Source: Salinicola salarius
GTDB lineage: Bacteria; Pseudomonadota; Gammaproteobacteria; Pseudomonadales; Halomonadaceae
NCBI RefSeq assembly: GCF_003206135.1
Contig: NZ_PZJT01000002.1
Location: 326,719-390,718, forward strand
Direction of reading: 5' to 3'
DNA: 64,000 nucleotides
In this document: positions 61,174 through 64,000 of the stretch, piece by piece
How positions within the stretch are numbered: position 1 is the first letter of the stretch
Layout of the letters: each line of letters begins with the position of its first letter
Translations under genes and position numbers: made by a program
Notes under the pieces: model-generated
What the model was told of the DNA's origin: nothing
Databases searched by the model: none
The model's input: the letters and a program-made list of their open reading frames with translations, nothing else

Positions 61174-62028
61174 CTAAATTATTCCTGCCCGGTAGCTATT
61201 GGCCTCCAGCCACAGATGATCATACAGATCGCCTTGTAAACAATACATCCGCGGTCGTTGCCGGAAGTCGAATAGGCGGAAAAGGTGGTAGCGGTCGGCG
61301 TGTGAGCGAGAGCAGGCCAGTTCATTGGGCGAGATGAAAAAGGCGCTTTCGATGGCGAATGTTGTCGTTTTGACTTCGATCCATCGCTCCCGGCCATCCG
61401 CTTCGAAAGAGAGGACGTCAAACCCCGCGCCGTCGCCCTGCGTCTCCGCGATATGTTCGACCTTATCGGCCAGTTTGGCATGGCCGGCCTGCATCAAGCG
61501 GTGTTGTTCGTAGCTGACCACGAAACGCTCGCCGGCTAGACCGAGTTCACGGTTCTGGGCCTCGCGCGCTAGATAGTCTCGCTTGCGCGGTTGCCGTTCG
61601 TAGGCGGCGGGCTTCTCATTGATGCTATGTCGTGGCCGAGACGACTCGGGGGGCATGACGATAATGGCATCGTCGACTGGCTCGGCCGAATCGACAGCCG
61701 GGCGCTCGGCCGCAAAACGAGCGGCACGATCGAAGAGCTCACTACCCAACAATACCCGCTCTACGGCTTCGACGAGCATTCCTTGGTAGTTGCTCAAGGG
61801 CTTGTAGCCGCTCACGTAGGGACAGTCCGCGTCGCGCAGTACGGCGCTGATATTGCGGTGTTTGTATTCGATGGAAGACCTTGAGCGATCTTGGAGCCGT
61901 TCCATCAACGCTTGGTTGAGTTGACGCTTGTTGTAGCGCTGCCCACTCAGCTCGGCGACGAGCATCTGCCGGTACGTTGCGACGATGGCTTCGACTTCAG
62001 TAACGCTCCAAGGTGCCGCTCGGCGCAT
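61174..62028 (-). CDS. DUF3883 domain protein, putative PD-(D/E)xK nuclease-like
   Basis: 284 residues. The N-terminal region (~1-75, WSVTEVEAIVATYRQMLVAELSGQ...NISAVL) is a predicted helical nucleic-acid/partner domain. The C-terminal DUF3883 domain (~165-270) has LGLAGERFVVSYEQHRL, ETQGDGAGFDVLSFEADGRERWIEVKTTT and FFISPNELACSR. The E...GFDVLSF...IEVKTT series matches a PD-(D/E)xK core, and DUF3883 occurs in defence-island proteins. Its start lies six bases after the yicC stop, and the ribosome site GGAG is formed by the last yicC codons, so it is co-transcribed with yicC. The longer frame to 62709 is yicC antisense-phase noise. Confidence 0.85.
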   Translation of the reverse strand: MRRAAPWSVTEVEAIVATYRQMLVAELSGQRYNKRQLNQALMERLQDRSRSSIEYKHRNISAVLRDADCPYVSGYKPLSNYQGMLVEAVERVLLGSELFDRAARFAAERPAVDSAEPVDDAIIVMPPESSRPRHSINEKPAAYERQPRKRDYLAREAQNRELGLAGERFVVSYEQHRLMQAGHAKLADKVEHIAETQGDGAGFDVLSFEADGRERWIEVKTTTFAIESAFFISPNELACSRSHADRYHLFRLFDFRQRPRMYCLQGDLYDHLWLEANSYRAGII

Positions 62029-62033
62029 GCTGC

Positions 62034-62897
62034 TCACTCCAAATTCTGAATCTGTTCCCGCATCTGCTCGATCAGCACCTTCAGCTCCACCGCGCAGCGG
62101 GTGGTGTCGGCGACGATGGCCTTGGATGAGAGGGTGTTGGCTTCGCGGTTGAGTTCCTGCATCAGGAAGTCGAGGCGTCGGCCGATCGGGCCTTTTTGCT
62201 TCAATTGGCGCTCGACTTCGGTGACATGGGTCTCCAGCCGGTCGAGTTCTTCGGCGACATCGGCCTTCTGCGCCACCATCACCATTTCCGCTTCCAGCCG
62301 CTGCGGGTCGAGTTCGGCCCTGGCGCTTTCCAGCCGTTCGATCAGTTGCTTGCGCTGGCGTTCGAGAATCGTCGGCAGGTGGGCGCGAACCACGGCGACC
62401 TGCTCGCGCACGCCCTGGAGCCGCTCGCTGATCAGTTCCGCCAAGCGCTCGCCTTCGCGGGCGCGGCCGGTCTGCAGGTCGTTCAGCGCGGTGTCGAACA
62501 GTTCGAGCGCGGCGGCCTTGACGCTTTCCAAATCCAGACGCTGGGTGGCCATCACGCCGGGGTGGGCGAGCAGTTCCAGCGCGTTGGGCATCGGTGCTTC
62601 CGGCAACTGGGCGCGTACCTGCTCCAGAGCCTGGGAGAGCGCGGCGAGCTGATCGGCGTTGATCCCGGGCGCGGCGTTGCCTTCGGCGGGGTCGAAGCGC
62701 AGCGAGCACTCCACCTTGCCGCGGGCGAGACGCTGGCGCATCGCTTCGCGGAAGTGCGGTTCGAGATCGCGCAGGGCATCGGGAAGGCGGAAGTGGGGCT
62801 CCAGGTAGCGCTGGTTCACGGAGCGCAGTTCGAGCTGCAGGCTGCCCCAGTTGGCCTCATGGGTCTGGCGGGAGAAGGCGGTCATGCTGTGGGGCAT
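62034..62897 (-). CDS. yicC: YicC family endoribonuclease
   Basis: 287 residues. MPHSMTAFSRQTHEANWGSLQLELRSVNQRYLEPHFRLP at the start and the C-terminal DUF1732 block PIGRRLDFLMQELNREANTLSSKAIVADTTRCAVELKVLIEQMREQIQNLE are diagnostic. YicC is an RNase implicated in decay of the small RNA RyhB and stationary-phase survival. It lies divergent to rph, the conserved pairing. ATG 62897 has AAGGAA nearby. Confidence 0.95.
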   Translation of the reverse strand: MPHSMTAFSRQTHEANWGSLQLELRSVNQRYLEPHFRLPDALRDLEPHFREAMRQRLARGKVECSLRFDPAEGNAAPGINADQLAALSQALEQVRAQLPEAPMPNALELLAHPGVMATQRLDLESVKAAALELFDTALNDLQTGRAREGERLAELISERLQGVREQVAVVRAHLPTILERQRKQLIERLESARAELDPQRLEAEMVMVAQKADVAEELDRLETHVTEVERQLKQKGPIGRRLDFLMQELNREANTLSSKAIVADTTRCAVELKVLIEQMREQIQNLE

Positions 62898-63069
62898 GGG
62901 AATTCCTTGAATCGTCGAGCTGATCGTTGGAGTGTACCGCATCGACAAGGCGCTTGGCGGCCGCTCGGTAGCCGTGAATGTGCGGCTGACCCGTGTAGAA
63001 TGGCCGACCTCCATGAGGCGCCGTCAGTGTGGCGCTTCTGTCATTGATGTTTTGGATCGAGAGGCTTTC

Positions 63070-63792
63070 ATGCGCCCGAGTGGACGACAACCCGATCAGC
63101 CCCGCGAGGTCACGCTGACCCGCGGTTTTACCCGTCACGCCGAAGGCTCGGTGCTGGTGAGCTTCGGAGATACCCAGGTGCTGTGCAACGCCAGCGTCGA
63201 AGCCGGCGTGCCGCGTTGGCTGCGCGGCAAGAACCAGGGCTGGGTGACGGCGGAATACGGCATGCTGCCGCGCGCGACCCACACTCGCGGCGGCCGTGAA
63301 GCGGCGCGGGGCAAGCAGGGCGGGCGCACGCTGGAAATTCAGCGCCTGATCGGCCGTTCGCTGCGGGCGGCGGTGGATCTGAAGAAGCTCGGCGAGTTCA
63401 CGATCACGGTCGACTGCGACGTGCTGCAGGCCGATGGCGGCACGCGCACGGCCTCGATCACCGGGGCCTGCGTGGCGCTGGTCGAGGCGCTGCAGTACAT
63501 GCAGCGCAAGAAGATGATCAAGACCGATCCGTTCCGTCAGCTGGTCAGCTCGATCTCGGTGGGCGTCTACAAGGGCTCGCCGGTACTCGACCTGGACTAT
63601 CCGGAAGACAGCGCCGCGGATACCGACATGAACGTGGTAATGACCGAAGATGGCAAGCTGATTGAGGTGCAGGGCACGGCGGAAGCGGAAGCGTTCTCCC
63701 GCGCCGAGCTCAACGGCATGCTCGACCTGGCCGAGAGCGGCTGTCAGGCGCTGTTTGCCAAGCAGCATGAGGCGCTGGGCATCCGCCGCTAA
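63070..63792 (+). CDS. rph: Ribonuclease PH
   Basis: 240 residues. [44 protein letters not shown] opens the protein. [44 protein letters not shown] is the phosphate/RNA-binding block, and [21 protein letters not shown] carries the conserved Asp residues. The C-terminus is full length, unlike the frameshifted K-12 gene. It trims tRNA 3' ends phosphorolytically. ATG 63070 is chosen by family start. Confidence 0.97.
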   Translation: MRPSGRQPDQPREVTLTRGFTRHAEGSVLVSFGDTQVLCNASVEAGVPRWLRGKNQGWVTAEYGMLPRATHTRGGREAARGKQGGRTLEIQRLIGRSLRAAVDLKKLGEFTITVDCDVLQADGGTRTASITGACVALVEALQYMQRKKMIKTDPFRQLVSSISVGVYKGSPVLDLDYPEDSAADTDMNVVMTEDGKLIEVQGTAEAEAFSRAELNGMLDLAESGCQALFAKQHEALGIRR

Positions 63793-63967
63793 GGAAACAC
63801 TGCCTAAATGTCTGCGCAGGCGAATCGCTGCGTTGCGCGGTGCTGGAGCGCCAGCCCGGTCGGAATCCTCACCTATACCCCATAGGCTCCGGTTGCTGCG
63901 CTCCGTGCGCCTTGCGACGGAATGCCGCCCACTTCATCCTGCTCGACGATTTATTCAGCGCTTCCCT
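63793..63967. repeat. Palindromic interspersed repeat after rph
   Basis: Left arm GGAAACACTGCCTAAAT and right arm ATTTATTCAGCGCTTCC pair imperfectly across ~175 bp. Inside is TACCCCATAGG, resembling the TACACCCCGTAAA core of the phnM-phnN repeat. No coding capacity. Same architectural class as 33731-33871 but different arms. Confidence 0.65.
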
Positions 63968-63970
63968 AAC

Positions 63971-64000
63971 GCCTGCCGACAGGCAAACGAGAAACGCCCC
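63971..64000 (+). terminator. Possible start of a terminator, cut by the window edge
   Basis: GCCTG-N4-CAGGC, then AAACGCCCC, which could be the left arm of a GC-rich hairpin continuing beyond the edge. Confidence 0.25.

Noticed and set aside
62029..62709. N-terminal extension of the DUF3883 gene
   Set aside because: Reads through yicC in another frame with Arg/Ala/Gly-rich nonsense; the ATG at 62028 has a good ribosome site.

Overview
The window looks like chromosome from a high-GC gammaproteobacterium of the Halomonadaceae (Halomonas / Chromohalobacter / Salinicola type). This is inferred from gene content (trpI next to trpBA, recG-oxyR, phoBR beside ubiA/ubiC, gmk-rpoZ-spoT-ridA, yicC/rph) and from the strongly GC-rich codon use. 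No rRNA or tRNA gene, complete insertion sequence or CRISPR array was found.

Layout. 1-23 kb is core genome: the end of a CysZ-like protein, a Mn-type superoxide dismutase, a siderophore-interacting protein, an M23 endopeptidase, a chemoreceptor with a CheR-docking tail, phoB-phoR with Pho boxes upstream, ubiA and ubiC, a rubredoxin-reductase-like flavoprotein, HU, a pirin, trpB-trpA with divergent trpI, two DUF proteins, a YccS-type FUSC membrane protein that seems to start at ATT, and recG-oxyR. 24-36 kb is a full C-P lyase locus in one direction: phnC-D-E-F-G-H-I-J-K-L-M, a palindromic repeat, then phnN-phnP and a hexapeptide acetyltransferase. A palindrome present before phnC and again at the start of phnF is the probable PhnF operator. 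36-43 kb holds thpR, ridA, spoT, rpoZ, gmk, an MFS transporter and pyrC.

43-57 kb mixes accessory and housekeeping genes: a structured non-coding stretch, a HigBA-type toxin-antitoxin pair, Nudix and phosphoglycerate-mutase-like hydrolases, a 2-hydroxyacid dehydrogenase, a MocR regulator, an AlaX editing protein, LysE, DUF924, glutaredoxin 2, MFS carriers, an RcnB-like His-rich protein, a LysR/PRISE-reductase pair and an inositol-monophosphatase-like enzyme.

57.3-62.0 kb is an AT-rich accessory island. It contains a GCAGGG tandem array, a relic of an S24 phage-type repressor, a two-gene Kiwa anti-phage system (kwaA-kwaB), an unrecognised gene with its own good promoter, a umuC relic, and a DUF3883 nuclease-like gene placed directly behind yicC. 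This is the most interesting part of the window. The core resumes with yicC and rph, followed by a second palindromic repeat at the right edge.

How the genes work together: phoBR and the phn locus form the phosphorus-scavenging module, although the phn promoter carries a PhnF-like site rather than a convincing Pho box. sodA and oxyR cover oxidative stress. spoT/rpoZ/gmk link guanine nucleotide supply to the stringent response. The Kiwa island is the defence compartment.
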